NCBI GenBank assembly: GCA_011799875.1
Contig: CM022303.1
Span: 219,944,255-220,008,254 of the forward strand
Source of the DNA: Thinopyrum elongatum
Taxonomy: Eukaryota; Streptophyta; Magnoliopsida; Poales; Poaceae
Reading direction: 5' to 3'
Length of the DNA: 64,000 nucleotides
In this document: positions 1-11,600 of the stretch, one piece after another
Layout of the letters: each line of letters starts with the position of its first letter
How positions within the stretch are numbered: the first letter of the stretch is position 1
Program-made: the position numbers and the translations under genes
The notes under the pieces: generated by a model
Seen by the model: only the letters and a program-made list of their open reading frames with translations
Told to the model about the DNA's origin: nothing
Databases searched by the model: none

Positions 1-2
1 AA

Positions 3-1565
3 GCTGAAGATGTTAATAATTTACCACCTATTGAAGAAATATATGGTCTTGATAACCCGACACAGGTAGTAGAGGTAAATTCTCTCTATAGTTTTGATGA
101 AGGTGATATCCCTTATAATAAGTCTGCTAGTCAATGCTTGGATGAGTTTGATAATTTTATTGTTAAACAAGAAAACTTCAATGCTTATGTTGGTAGACAA
201 TTGAAACGTAATGCTTACATGCTTGCCTGCTTGGGTGATTATATGAGTAGAACTGTTAGTCATCTGAAAATTATTAGTAAGCATGCTTCCATGGTTAAGA
301 CTCAAGTAGAACAAGTACTTAAGGCACAAGATGATTTGCTCAATGAGTTGAATAGTAAGAACAATGATAATGCTGTTAGGGTTATGACTACAAGTGGTAA
401 AATGACTCAGGAACCTTTGTATCCTGAGGGCCATCCTAAGAGAGTTGAGCAAGATTCTCAGAGAATTAATATTGATGCACCTAGTCCTAGTAATAAAAAC
501 ACAAAGAGAACTGATAGGACTTTGCATGCTTCTAGTGAACCTGTTATAGATACACCTGAGAATCCAAATGATATTTCTATTTCTGATGCTGAGACATAAT
601 CTGGTGATGAACATGAACCTAGTGATAATCTTAATGATGATGTTCATGATGATGCTCAACCTAGTAATGATAATGATGTGGAGATTGAACCTGCTGTTGA
701 TCTTGATAACCCACAATCTAAGAATAAACGTTATGATAAGAGAGACTTTGTTGCTAGGAAACATGGTAAAGAAAGAGAACCATGGGTTCAGAAACCCATG
801 CCCTTTCCTCCTAAACCATCCAAGAAAAAGGATGATGAGGATTTTGAGCGCATTGTTGAAATGCTTAGACCTGTCTTTTTGCGTATGTGTTTGACTGATA
901 TTCTGAAAATGTCTCCTTATGCCAAGTATATGAAAGATATTGTTACAAATAAAAGAAAGATACCAGAGGCTGAAATTTCCACCATGCTTGCTAATTATAC
1001 TTTTAAGGGTGGAATACCTAAAAAACTAGGAGATCCAGGAATACCAACTATACCATGCTCCATTACAAGAAACTATGTTAAAACTGCTTTATGTGACCTT
1101 GGAGCCGGTGTTAGTGTTATGCCCTTCTCTTTATATCGTAGACTTGAATTGAATAAGTTGACACCTACTGAAATCTCTTTGCAAATAGCCGATAAATCAA
1201 CTGCTATACCCATCGGTATTTGTGAGGATGTGCCTGTTGTGGTTGCAAACGTTACTATCTTAATGGACTTTGTTATTCTTGATATTCCCGAGGATGACAG
1301 TATGTCGATTATCCTTGGTAGACCCTTTTTGAAAACTGCAGGGGCTGTTATTGATTGCAACAAGGGCAATGTCACATTTCATGTTAATGGTAATGAGCAT
1401 ACGGTACACTTTCCGAAGAAGCAACCTCAAGTTCATAGTATCAAATCTATTGGAAAATTTTCAACTATTACTATTGGAGGTTTTGAATTCCCTCTTCCTA
1501 CTATCAAAAAGAAATACGATATTCTTATTGTTGGGGACATGCATATCCCCGTTGAGGTAACCTAG
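3..1565 (+). pseudogene. gag-pro: gag-protease of Athila-type gypsy element, one internal stop
   Basis: One reading frame is open from base 3 to 1565 except for a TAA at 597-599, which splits it into two shorter ORFs. The first half is acidic and rich in Asp, Asn and Ser, as expected for the tail of a gag. The second half is a retropepsin-like aspartic protease: a DLGAGVSVMP motif near 1100 supplies the catalytic Asp, and an ILGRPFL motif lies near 1312-1332. The protease would process the Gag polyprotein inside the particle. No reverse transcriptase follows the stop at 1563-1565. The start of the gene lies outside the window. The Athila assignment rests on the protease motif and the ORF-1-like gene downstream. 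Confidence 0.8.
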
Positions 1566-2354
1566 TGTTATTAAAAAATTCTCCGGTTTCATGTTATTCG
1601 AAAGAGGTTTGTTAATAAGACTTGATCAAACTTGTTAATGGATTCCTTTTGATGAGCATGAGATGGATGAATTTAGAAAGCATAACTTTCTGTACCCACC
1701 TTTTACTTTCTGTTACTTAGAATAAATAAAGCAAAAATAGTATTATCTGTCTATTTTCTGAATTATCTGTGTAATAAAAAATGTCCCAAAAATAAAAGTT
1801 CACCAAATGACCTGAAAATTTAGTATGATTTTTTATAGAATATTTTAGAATTTCTGGCACTGAGAATGCACCAGGGGGATGCACCAGTGGACCACAAGGG
1901 TGGAGGGCGCGCCCTACCCCCCTGGGCGTGTCCCCCTACCTTGTGGGTCCCACGTGGGTCCCCCTCACTTATTCCAACACCCATCCACTTCGTCTTCCTC
2001 CAGAAAAAATCATCCCGTTGCTCAAACCCGTGTTCTAGCTCATCTTGCTGCCATTTTCGATCTCCTTGTGCAAAGCTCCATTTGCAAAACTGTTTCGAGG
2101 GATTGTTCTTCGATATGTGACTCCTCCAATGGTCCAAATAGTTTTTGTTCTAGTGCTTTATATATTGCAAATTTTTGCTGTTGTGGTGACCTTGTTCTTG
2201 AGCTTGCATGTCAAATTTATATGGTCCAAAGTAGTTTTGATGCATGATATAGCTTCTAGACACTTGTAGGAGTAGTTGCTATTAGTTTTGTTGAGTTTGG
2301 TTCACTTTTATTTTAAGTCACTAAAAATTTCCAAAATTTTTCAGAGGAAGAAAG
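1566..2354 (+). other. internal non-coding spacer with LTR-like segment
   Basis: No convincing gene. Bases about 1788-1960 resemble part of this element's own LTR (about 5585-5745): both hold an AAATAAAAGTT run, ATGACCTGAAA, an A/T-rich stretch, AAGGGTGGAGGGC and a C-rich block in the same order. The rest up to 2354 looks like the 5' leader of the next gene, ending in an A/G-rich stretch before its ATG. Confidence 0.6.
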
Positions 2355-3308
2355 ATGTTTAGGAAAATGTACCAAGGTGGTTCCTCGAGGAAACAAGCAC
2401 CAAGGCTCGCGATATGTGAGCCGGACCTTGAACTACCAAGGGAAGCTCAAGTGCGGCCTTGTGAATTGTCGTCGGATGAATTCATGGTTCATGCAAGTTT
2501 CAAGGATGAGTTTGATGCATACGTACAAAATGCTGGCCATGAGGACTTCGTGTCAGATAAGTGCCGACAATACTATCACCTCACTGATTCATTTGTGCGA
2601 AGATTTAAGCTTACATCCCAGCGCAATACTCATACTGTCCTGTTTGATCTTTATGATAAATCTTATACCATGGACCTAGAAGATTTTAGTGATGCATGCA
2701 AAATCCCACAATGGGGTATTCTTAGTGAGCCTCGCAAAACTGAATACAATGGTTTCCTTGCTAGCATCACTGTAGGAGAAACTAGAAACATCACACAAGC
2801 CTCCATGGGGAGCATTCATTTTCCTGCCATACATTATTTTGCTCTCTTCATAGGCAGATGCATTAATGGTAAACATGATCATAGCCACCTTTGTGCATCG
2901 GATCTTAGTGTCCTCAAGTGTGCAGTGTTGGTTGATAAGCGATATAATTTAGGGGCTATTATTGCAAGGAGGTTACATAATAATGCTAATGATCGAGATT
3001 TCTTTGGTAGGATTTATGCCACCCGTTTAGCTAATTATCTTGAGGCACCCATAAGGGAGAACGACATTGAGTTACCACCTGCTTTCCTTGATTATAATGC
3101 TTTGGTACGCTATCAGTTTCTTGTGAGGAACGAACAGTCCCTCCTGTACCGACTAATCTTTGACCGACAGCACGCTGTCCATATTACTCTTCCTGCTCCG
3201 GCCTTCTTTAACTTTCAGGTCAGAGGGAGATATTTTATAACCAGAGAGAAGGCAATCGAGTATGAGAGAGAGGTTGAGGCCACTCGCCTCCATGCTGCAG
3301 CCCTTTAG
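2355..3308 (+). CDS. Athila ORF-1-like retrotransposon protein
   Basis: An intact 317-residue ORF starts at an ATG after an A/G-rich leader. It has a basic N-terminus (RKMYQGGSSRKQAP) followed by a globular region with many aromatic residues (YYHLTDSFVRRFKL, LYDKSYTMDLEDF, HYFALFIGRCING). This arrangement fits the plant Athila ORF-1 family, a protein of unknown biochemical role carried by Athila-type gypsy elements. I see no signal peptide or membrane segment, so an envelope role is not supported. It lies where pol would be expected, between protease and 3' LTR. It is the only long intact frame of this element, and it ends with an Ala/Glu-rich helix-like tail. Confidence 0.7.
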   Translation: MFRKMYQGGSSRKQAPRLAICEPDLELPREAQVRPCELSSDEFMVHASFKDEFDAYVQNAGHEDFVSDKCRQYYHLTDSFVRRFKLTSQRNTHTVLFDLYDKSYTMDLEDFSDACKIPQWGILSEPRKTEYNGFLASITVGETRNITQASMGSIHFPAIHYFALFIGRCINGKHDHSHLCASDLSVLKCAVLVDKRYNLGAIIARRLHNNANDRDFFGRIYATRLANYLEAPIRENDIELPPAFLDYNALVRYQFLVRNEQSLLYRLIFDRQHAVHITLPAPAFFNFQVRGRYFITREKAIEYEREVEATRLHAAAL

Positions 3309-5452
3309 GCAGTAGCTGCCGCATCATAGTACAAGCCCGACTACAACTTTGGATATCCGCCAGGCCAGCCGTGGCCATAGACCAACTTAGGCCAAAAGCC
3401 TAAGCTTGGGGGAGTACGTATTTCTTACCGACATTACATTCATGTTCACACACTCATTCCAGTTGTCGGTGTTCATACTTTTTCATTGTATTATCCATGT
3501 TAGTTTATTTCTTTTTCCCGCTTTCTTCTTGTGTGTTTGAAAAACTTTGAGAAAATAAAAAAAATATAGTTGTAGTATTAAAAGAAAACCCAAAAAGATT
3601 TCTCGTTCTTCTTTTGCTTGTTGGGAGCTTTCCCATGTAAATAGTTTTTCTCGTTCTTGTTTTACTTTCTTTAAAAAAACAAAAACTCCAAAAACATTTC
3701 AGTGTGTTTCTTTGAAATTCTTTTCTTTTCTTTGGGGGTCAACAGGAGAAGACCACGATGAAAATGTTGAGTGGCTCTCATATGCATTATTGTTGATCTA
3801 ACAAAGAGCCCATATTACCTTGTCTTCTCCTTTGAATAAATGTTTGCAGATTCCAGCTTAGTCCAATGCACGTGCACTCTTATTATTATCCACACCGTTC
3901 GGTCGTGCAAGTGAAAGGCAATAATGATGATATATAATGAAATGATTGAGATGAGGAAAAGCTGGTATGAACTCGACCTATCTTGTTTTTGTAAATATGA
4001 TTAGTTGATCATTCCTGATTCAGCCCATTATGAATGAAACATGTTTGCAATGACAATTAGAGATTATAGTTACTCATGCCATACCTAATTAGCTAGGAGT
4101 TTATAATGGTTTACCTTGTGTGCCAACATGCTTTTAAAATGGTTGTGATGTAGTATGATAGGATGGTATCCTCCTTTGAATGATTCGAGTGGCTTGACTT
4201 GGCACATGTTCACGCATGTAGTTGAAACAAAATCAACATAGCCTCCATGATATTTATGTTCATGGTGATTTATATCCTACTCATGCTCACACTCAATGTT
4301 GGTTAATCTCAATGCATGTGTATGACTGTTGTCGCTCTCTAGTTGGTCGCTCCTCAATCCCTTGCTAGCCTTCACTTGTACTAAGCGGGAATACTGCTTG
4401 TGCATCCATCTCCATAAACCCAAAGTTGTTCCATATGAGTCCACCGTACCTACCTATATTCGGTATTTACGTGCCGTTCCAAGTAAATTTGCATGTGCCA
4501 AACTCAAAACCTTCAAATGATAATCTGTTTTGTATGCCCGAATCGCTCATGTAGCGACTGGGGGCTGTCAGTATCTTCCACGCTAGGTGGGTTATTCTCA
4601 CGATGAGTGGACTCCACTCGTCATTCACGAGAAAATGGCTGGTAATCGGGATGCCCAGTCCCATGCTCAAATCAAATCAAAATATAACTTCAAACAAAAC
4701 TCCCCCAGGATTGTTGTTAGTTGGACGGTACCCGTTGTTTCGGACCAGCCGTGGAATGTGCTTGTTGGTGGTGGGGGAGTATAAACTTTACCATTCTGTT
4801 AGGGAACCGCCTATAATGTATGTAGCATGGAAGATACCGAGATCTCTTGGTTGTTATGTTGACAATGAAAGCATACCGCTCAAAATTATATTCATCTCTG
4901 TTTCAAAAAGCTCGAGCTCTGGCACCTCTGCAAATCCCTGCTTCCCTCTGCGAAGGGCCTATCTATTTACCTTTATGTTGAGTCACCATCCTCTTATAAA
5001 AAGCACCAGTTAGAGAGCACCACTGTCATCTGTATGCGTTGTTATTAATTGATATTGAGTATGACTGTGACTGGATCTCTTTTACCATGAATTACAATGT
5101 CTAGTCAGTTCTTGATCTTTAGGTGTGCTCTGCATTTATGTTTTGCGGTCTCAGAAAGGGCTAGCGAGATACCATTTTGTTATATCATATCATGATTGTT
5201 TTGAAAAAGTGTTGTCATTCGAGATTTATTATTATTGCTCGCTAGTTAATTATGCCATTGATATGAGTGAATGTGAGACCTAAATGTTATTGTGAATATG
5301 GTTAGTTCATAATCTTTGCTGAAAACTTGAATGCTGGCTTTACATATTTGCAACAACAAGATCAAACAGAGTTTGTAAAAGTTTTTCTTTATCACTTTCA
5401 GTTTATCAACTGAATTGCTTGAGGACAAGCAATGGGTTAAGCTTGGGGGAGT
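3309..5452 (+). other. 3' non-coding region and polypurine tract of the Athila-type element
   Basis: No coding region is supported across about 2.1 kb. A purine-rich AAGCTTGGGGGAG sits at about 3401-3414 just after the ORF-1-like stop. A second copy of the same 13 bases lies at 5439-5451, directly before the LTR; by position this is the functional polypurine tract priming plus-strand DNA synthesis. The sequence between is moderately A/T-rich, with scattered short ORFs that show no protein family features. Confidence 0.65.
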
Positions 5453-6855
5453 TGATATGTCTCCGTCGTATCTACTTTTCCAAACTATTTTGCCTTGTTT
5501 TGGACTCTAATTTGCATGATTTGAATGGAACTAACCCGGACTGGTGCTGTTTTCAGCAGAATTGCCTTGGTGTTATTTTTGTTTAGAAATAAAAGTTCTC
5601 GGAATGACCTGAAACTTCATGGAGAATATTTTTTGAATAAATAAAAAATATTGGCGAAAGAATCAACAGAGGGGGACCCACCTGCTGTCCATAAGGGTGG
5701 AGGGCACGCCCACCCCCCTACGGTGCGCCCCCTGCCTTGTGGGTTAAATGGACCTCCACCGACCTCAACTCCAACTCCATATATTCAAGTTCGGGGAGAA
5801 AAAATTCAGAAAGAAGGATTCATCGCGTTTTATGATACGGAGCCGCCGTCACCTCCTGTTCTTCATCGGGAGGCCAGATCTGGAGTCCGTTCGGGGCTCC
5901 GGAGAGGGGAAATCGTCGCCATCATCATCACCAACCTTCCTCCATTACCAATTTCATGATGCTCACCGCCGTGTGTGTGTAATTCCATTGTAGGCTTGCT
6001 AGATGGTGATGGGTTGGATGAGATTTATCATGTAATCGAGTTAGTTTTGTTAGGGTTTGATCCCTAGTATCCACTATGTTCTAAGATTGATGTTTTTATG
6101 ACTTTGCTATGCTTAATGCTTGTCACTAGGGCCCGAGTGCCATGATTTTAGATCTGAACCTATTATGTTTTCATGAATATATTTGTGTTCTTGATCCTAT
6201 CTTGCAAGTTGTAGACACCTATTACGTGTTATGATCCGCATACCCCAAGGTGACAATAATTGGGATTCTTTCCGGTGATTACCGTAGTTTGAGGAGTTCA
6301 TGTATTCACTAAGTGCTAATGCTTTGGTCCGGTTCTCTATTAAAAGGAGGCCTTAATATCCCTTAGTTTCCATTAGGACCCTGCTACCACGGGAGGGTAG
6401 GACAAAAGATGTCATGCAAGTTCTTTTCCATAAGCACGTACAACTATATTCAGAATACATGCCTACATTATATTGATGAATTGGAGCTAGTTCTGTGTCA
6501 CCCTAGGTTATAACGGTTGCGTGATGAATGCCATCCGACATAATTATCCATCATTGATCCATTGCCTACAAGCTTTTCACATATTGATCTTTTCTATGTT
6601 ACTTTGTCGTTGCCACTGTTACAATTGCTACAAAACTACTACTGTTACTTTTGCCACTGTTACTGTTACTTCCATACTACTTTGCTACTATATACTTTGC
6701 TGCAGATATTAAGTTTTTCAGGTGTGGTTGAATTGACAACTCAGCTGCTAATACTTGAGAATATTCTCTGGCTCCCCTTGTGTCGAATCAATAAATTTGG
6801 GTTGAATACTCTACCCTCGAAAACTGTTGCGATCCCCTATACTTGTGGGTTATCA
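5453..6855 (+). repeat. 3' LTR of Athila-type gypsy element
   Basis: 1403 bp, beginning TGATATGTCTCC and ending CTTGTGGGTTATCA, so it has the short terminal inverted repeat TGATA/TATCA. It follows immediately after the polypurine tract. A TATA-like TCCATATATTCA lies at about 5776-5788. The 5' LTR is outside the window, so no divergence estimate is possible. Confidence 0.85.
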
Positions 6856-6860
6856 GCAAG

Positions 6861-7440
6861 CCCCGAGCCGAAAGTAGCATCAAACTAGGTTGTCTGCTTG
6901 GCTAGGGTTCTTGCCATGCAATCCAGCAATGTGGCAGATTATTAAATAATAATAGGCGAGATAAATAATTTCCTATACACTTGATTAGGCTCTCAATCAT
7001 TTGTAGGATCTCAATTTACTCAGTGGACCCACCATGCCGTAGGATGAATCTTTTGTAATTTAGTGTTGAAGCTAGCCAGTCAAACGTGCCTATAGACGCC
7101 CTGGAGATCATCTGGTTACCGGTTGTTTTGCTGCAGCAACCCTTGGCTTAGTGCACCCCTCTGCTGGTTTTTCTATTTCTCTTAGCCTTGTGTTCTTTGA
7201 TGTATATGTCGTAGTTTCTATAAGCTGGCTCTGTTTGATATGTAATAAGCACAGTCTTAATCGTCCTAATGCTTTCCTTTTTAGCTTGATGTAGGAAGTG
7301 GGTGTTCTCACCTTGCAGTCTATTTTTATATTTCTCATTTTGAATTCACTTCTCCTAGTCCTGTTTATCGAGCTTCTACTTAATGGATCTTGGGAGCTCT
7401 GACTATTGATCTAAAAAAGAACTAACTTCTTCATGTCAGG
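6861..7440. other. host-like DNA, no gene seen
   Basis: Unique-looking sequence between the Athila-type element and the coiled-coil exon. T-rich stretches followed by AG near 7320 and 7438-7440 look like intron ends, which suits a position inside or near the gene that ends at about 7950. No ORF here is convincing. Confidence 0.4.
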
Positions 7441-7950
7441 AAGCAGTTCCTGCGAGGAGGGAAGTATGGTCAACCTCGAGATCATGTTTCTAAAATGAGG
7501 CTGGATTACACACAAGATGCCATTTCCTTAATGATGCCGGATTAGACACAACGTGCAAATTCCCAGATGATGCTGGATTAGTCACAAGCCAGGTGGAGTC
7601 GTCAAGTATTTGTGTCCTCGTTGCTCTAGTAAAGGCTGAAAGAAAGCGTGCAGCAGCCCTTGAGAATGTAGCTGAGTTCCTGAAGAAGCGAAAAGAGCAA
7701 TTAGATGCTCTCTTCACCCAAGCCAAAGAAGAGATAGAAGAAGCCAGAAAGAAGCTAGTAGATGCAGAGCAGGCTAGCCGTCTCCTGCTATCTAAAACTG
7801 TTGTCAATACAAATTTTCATTCATAATAGCTAGGTTCAAATGTTTATCTAGTCAGCATGTCTGTTGTGATGTCCGTGCATCTACTGAGATGTATGTAAGT
7901 CTGTGATGCCTAGATGTGGCACAAAATAAAAAATTTCCGGGTCATGTAAT
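7441..7950 (+). pseudogene. 3' terminal part of an unidentified host gene with coiled-coil tail
   Basis: A splice-acceptor-like TTCTTCATGTCAG ends at 7440. One frame after it begins KQFLRGGKYGQPRDHVSK. A different frame is open from 7494 to 7826 and ends in a strongly charged, heptad-like helix (AEFLKKRKEQLDALFTQAKE and following residues) of about 50 residues before the stop at 7824-7826. Bases 7500-7592 hold 2.6 copies of a 36-bp repeat that keeps the frame. An AATAAA-type signal lies at 7923-7930, consistent with a 3' UTR. I do not recognise the family. The upstream exons would lie beyond the Athila-type element, outside the window. It may be a live gene end or a fragment; the switch of frame points to a missed intron or decay. 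Confidence 0.4.
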
Positions 7951-8385
7951 AACAGCCATTACTTTCAGAACAATAACAGACGAACCATTGGACATGGTAT
8001 AGTTCACACGCAAGCCAACATTCCAAGTTCAACTTCTACATCAAACTCATGTTCACAGATATCTGCACATTCATAGATAATGTCCACAACCATGATTCAC
8101 TTCAAAGCCAAAAAAATGTGAGGAGTGTTATAAATAAAGAAAAATCTCTAGTTCCTACTACCAGTGCAAGCACAACAAATCAAGACCATACGTAATTAAT
8201 TATATCTTGGACATTTCTTAACTAAACGTGAATAACTTCTGGAAGCAGGTATAATCTCTAATGTCGGGCGCGGCTGGGGTCCATGATGTTTTGAGCCAAA
8301 CCGGGCAACACACCGGGTGTCTATGCCGGCGACGCGGAGGTCGTAGCCTTCATGGGTTCGGAGCGGTGGCGGCTCTCGTGGTCTA
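7951..8385. other. A/T-rich stretch between two possible convergent genes
   Basis: No ORF of note. Read on minus it resembles a 3' UTR for the small ORF at 8386-8634. A switch to GC-rich sequence occurs at about 8260. Confidence 0.3.
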
Positions 8386-8634
8386 CTATTCCTCGGTGTC
8401 GGCGGTGGCCGCGAACGTGTTGGCCACCTCTACCGGCATGCCGTGGTTCCGCCAACGTTTGCGTCGGATGGCACGGCCAGCCATGGTGCACTGGACGTCG
8501 TGGTCCCCTGTGTGCCGATGTGCAGCAACTGGACACTCCTCTGCAAGCAGGCTTGGAGTGTCTAGTTGATGCACTAGGAGCCAGCTTAGAGCGGCGCCTT
8601 GCTCCTCCGCTTGCCCGCATGCAGCCTCGCCCAT
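8386..8634 (-). CDS. small GC-rich hypothetical ORF, 82 residues
   Basis: The ATG is at 8634 in a favourable ACCATGGGC context, with the stop at 8386. The product is hydrophilic with a basic patch (RAIRRKRW) and has no family I recognise. A 13.5-kb chromovirus inserted with its left target duplication at 8648-8652, only 13-18 bases upstream of the ATG. When the insertion and one TGGGG copy are removed, this frame stays open for at least 150 bases upstream into the segment at 22165-22310. The true start may therefore lie further upstream or in a spliced exon. It could be a real small gene cut from its promoter, or only a chance ORF in GC-rich sequence. Confidence 0.3.
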   Translation of the reverse strand: MGEAACGQAEEQGAALSWLLVHQLDTPSLLAEECPVAAHRHTGDHDVQCTMAGRAIRRKRWRNHGMPVEVANTFAATADTEE

Positions 8635-8652
8635 GGTACTGACGGCCTGGGG

Positions 8653-11600
8653 TGTAACACCCCCACTGGTTAGCCACAGTAATCCCCTTTTGATAATGCC
8701 ATGTCATCATGATCAACAGTGCTTAAATATCATTTGAATCATATCTCTTTTCAAATTCAAATTCAAATGGAGATTCAAACTGAAAATGCAAATAAAAGTT
8801 GTTCAGATTTGATAACTAAAATGTTCATAATATTGTAAATATTCCAGAGACAATTATAAAATTATAACCAATATTCACTAAATTGATTAAATGACTCTAA
8901 CAGCAACAAAACAGCAGTATTTAATCCTTTTTCAATTAAATAAAATCCAAATAAAAAGATATGGACATCAAACCATTTTCTAGCAGTGACTAATTCTGCA
9001 CTGTTAATATTTGGACTAGTCACATATTTTACAAAAGCCATTTGCAATATGAACAAAAGACAAAACAGAAATAAAAACAGAAAGCAAAAAAGAAAATATA
9101 AAAAGGGAAAAGAGGCCCACTGTGCCTGGGCCTAAGGTCAACAGTGGCCGGCCCAGCCCACGCAGCGCCTTCCCTCAACCACCCCCCCGCACTGCTCCTC
9201 CCCGCACCGCTGTCAAACACAGCGCATGCACGCGCGCGCACAGCCAGGCCCCCCCTCCCCCGCACGACAGCGCGCGCCCGCGCCAGTGGAGGATAAGGGG
9301 CAGCCCCCCTCGCCCCTGGCCTCTCCCTCTCTGCTTCGCCAGTTCCTCCTCGCCCGAGCACCACCGTCGCCGCCGCTCGCCATCATCGCGGCCACCGGCC
9401 CTCCCTCGACGAACCGGAGTGCCCAGGACCTCCGTCGTGCTCCGCTCCATCGGCTAGCATAGCGGCTCGAGCCCGGGGAGCACCCACAGCGAGCGGCTCA
9501 ACCTCTTCTTCCCCGGCGCCGTCCAGCACTGCCGCCGTCGATTTGATCATCTCCGACCACCACCGGCTTCCCCGAGCCTTCCTGTCAACGCTGTGAGCGC
9601 CGTCTCGCAACCCCTCTCTCTCTCTCTCTGTCGTCTCCTGTCGTTGTTTTAGCCGTGGTCGAGCTTGCATGCTTTGGTCGTCGCCACCACACCTCGTGCC
9701 ACTGCTGTAGTGCGGCTCTGGCTCAACCGAGCACGCCACCGAGTCCGTGCCATCGCGAAGCCGCCGCCTAGTCACTTTGATAGATCGCTGGAGCCCCGCC
9801 TCGATGTTTCCGTGCACCACCGAACTCCGGCCGCCGCCGCGAGCTTCGTTCCGGCGAACTCTGGCCACCCCAACTCGTGAGATTGCCAAAGGTCGGCTCG
9901 GTTCGATCCTAGCTTTCGAATGAGCCGCTCCCCGTGCTAAATGAGCCCCTGTGGGCGATTTCCGGAGAGCTCCGGCGAAGCTCCGGCCGTCCCCGCCGTG
10001 TCTCGCCTCACCGGCGGCCGGCGCTGACCGGGCGCCCACGTGGCACCGTGGGCCACGCCCCGTGCCACTGACCGCAGGCCCCACTGGGCCCTATGACCCA
10101 GTCAACGCTGACTGGGCGGCCCCTGTCTATGACATGTGGGCCCCGCCTGTTTAAAACATTTTTTATAAATAAACTATTAATTAATTTGTTAATTAATTAA
10201 TTAGTTAATTAACACACTAATTAGCCACTGACTGATGGGGCCCGCCCCTAATAATAAATCTGTAATTAGTTAAATAAAACCTAATTAAGCTACTGTGAGG
10301 CTGACCAGTGCGACCCACTGTCAGGTTGACTGGTTAGCTGACCAGTTGACTGCTGACGCCGTACTGATGTCATGCTGATGTCATTAATCATTTTCTGTCG
10401 AATTTAATTAAATCCAAAAATTAATAAAACTTTAGAAAATCATATATTTTAATCCGTAATTCGGATGAAAATACTTTGTGCATGAAAGTTGCTCAGAACG
10501 ACGAGACGAATTTGAATACGCGGTCCGTTTGTCCGTCACGCGTCCCTAACTATCCAAAAATGGAACCGTTCCCCTCCGGTCATCTGTCTGACAAATATCC
10601 GGAACCGGGAAAACATTCCCGGATGGATTCCCCCTTCCTCGGTGATGTGCAACCATACGTTAGGACACTCTCGGCACTGCGTATTGTCATGTCATGCTCT
10701 TGTTTGCTTTATATTTACTGTTTCTTCCCCCTCTTCTCTCTCGGTAGACCCCGACACCGACGTCATTCTCGAGACCGACGCAACTCCAGGGATCGACTAC
10801 GCCTCTGACGACCTTGCCCTTGCCGCCGAGCAACCAGGCAAGCACCCCCCCCCCCTTGAGCATACTGATATCGCCTACTCTTTCTCTCTCATGCTTGCAT
10901 TAGAATTGTTGCTGCTACTGTTTAACCTATTCTGATGCATAGCCTGTTTATTGTAACCTGCATTTGAAACCTTGCCTACTTATCCTAAACTATATAGTAT
11001 AGGCTGGGTAGAGACCAATCAGTGACCCCACTTGTCCCGACTGCCCCGCTGGATTATCAGAAGACCCGATCAACGGGATCGAAGACAGGCCCCGGCACCG
11101 CACATCACCCCCTTGGTTGTATGACACTGCATCGTTAACATCGAGTGCCGAGGGTGATACCTCATCAGCACTTCTGATGATAACCTTGTAGGTTAGTTAA
11201 TCGGTCGTGGTCATCGAGGGTGATTTCTCCTTCACCACTCCCGATAACGACGCTGTCGTGGAACCCCTCAAGTGTGAACCTCGAGGGTGATTCCTCCTAC
11301 GTTCACCTTGATAGTTACATCGAGTGGGTATCCATCGAGGGTGATACCACGGATAATCCCTTGATGTTTGGACACACGGATACTGTGACTTTACCCTGAA
11401 TCATGCTACAGACGGGTCGGCCCCGAGGGGTACCCGTGAGACTGTTACTGCAGGATTGGAGGGACAGGCGGTACCACCTGGTTGAGGTGGACCTGAGTTC
11501 CCGACAGTCTTTTGGGAAGTCGTGTTGACTTGGAGTTTAACTATGAGATGAATACGAGGCGCGGCCGGGCATTCTTAGCCCCTGCAGCAAGTCCTCGAGA

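Larger units (their letters stand above)
1..6855 (+). mobile_element. Athila-lineage gypsy LTR retrotransposon, 5' part outside window
   Basis: The window opens inside the element. What remains is gag-protease, an Athila ORF-1-like gene, about 2.1 kb of non-coding tail, a polypurine tract and the 3' LTR ending in TATCA at 6855. No reverse transcriptase, RNase H or integrase is present between the protease and the LTR, so this copy is a non-autonomous type or an internally deleted one. The five bases after the LTR (GCAAG, 6856-6860) would be the right target duplication; its partner is outside the window. The LTR and leader style recall the Triticeae WHAM/Sabrina group, a family name given from memory and not searched. 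Confidence 0.85.

Noticed and set aside
21..764. 247-residue ORF on minus, rich in Ile, Arg and Leu
   Set aside because: It is the opposite strand of the gag frame, which has family features; the Ile/Leu bias comes from A/T-rich sequence.
4587..5013. ORFs of 65-136 residues in the tail of the Athila-type element
   Set aside because: Short, overlapping in two frames, in a non-coding tail common to this element type; no domain seen.
9029..10084. Several ORFs of 90-233 residues on both strands, repeated at 18.3-19.2 kb
   Set aside because: They lie in the GC-rich part of the chromovirus LTR, overlap each other in all frames and show only Ala/Arg/Pro/Gly bias.
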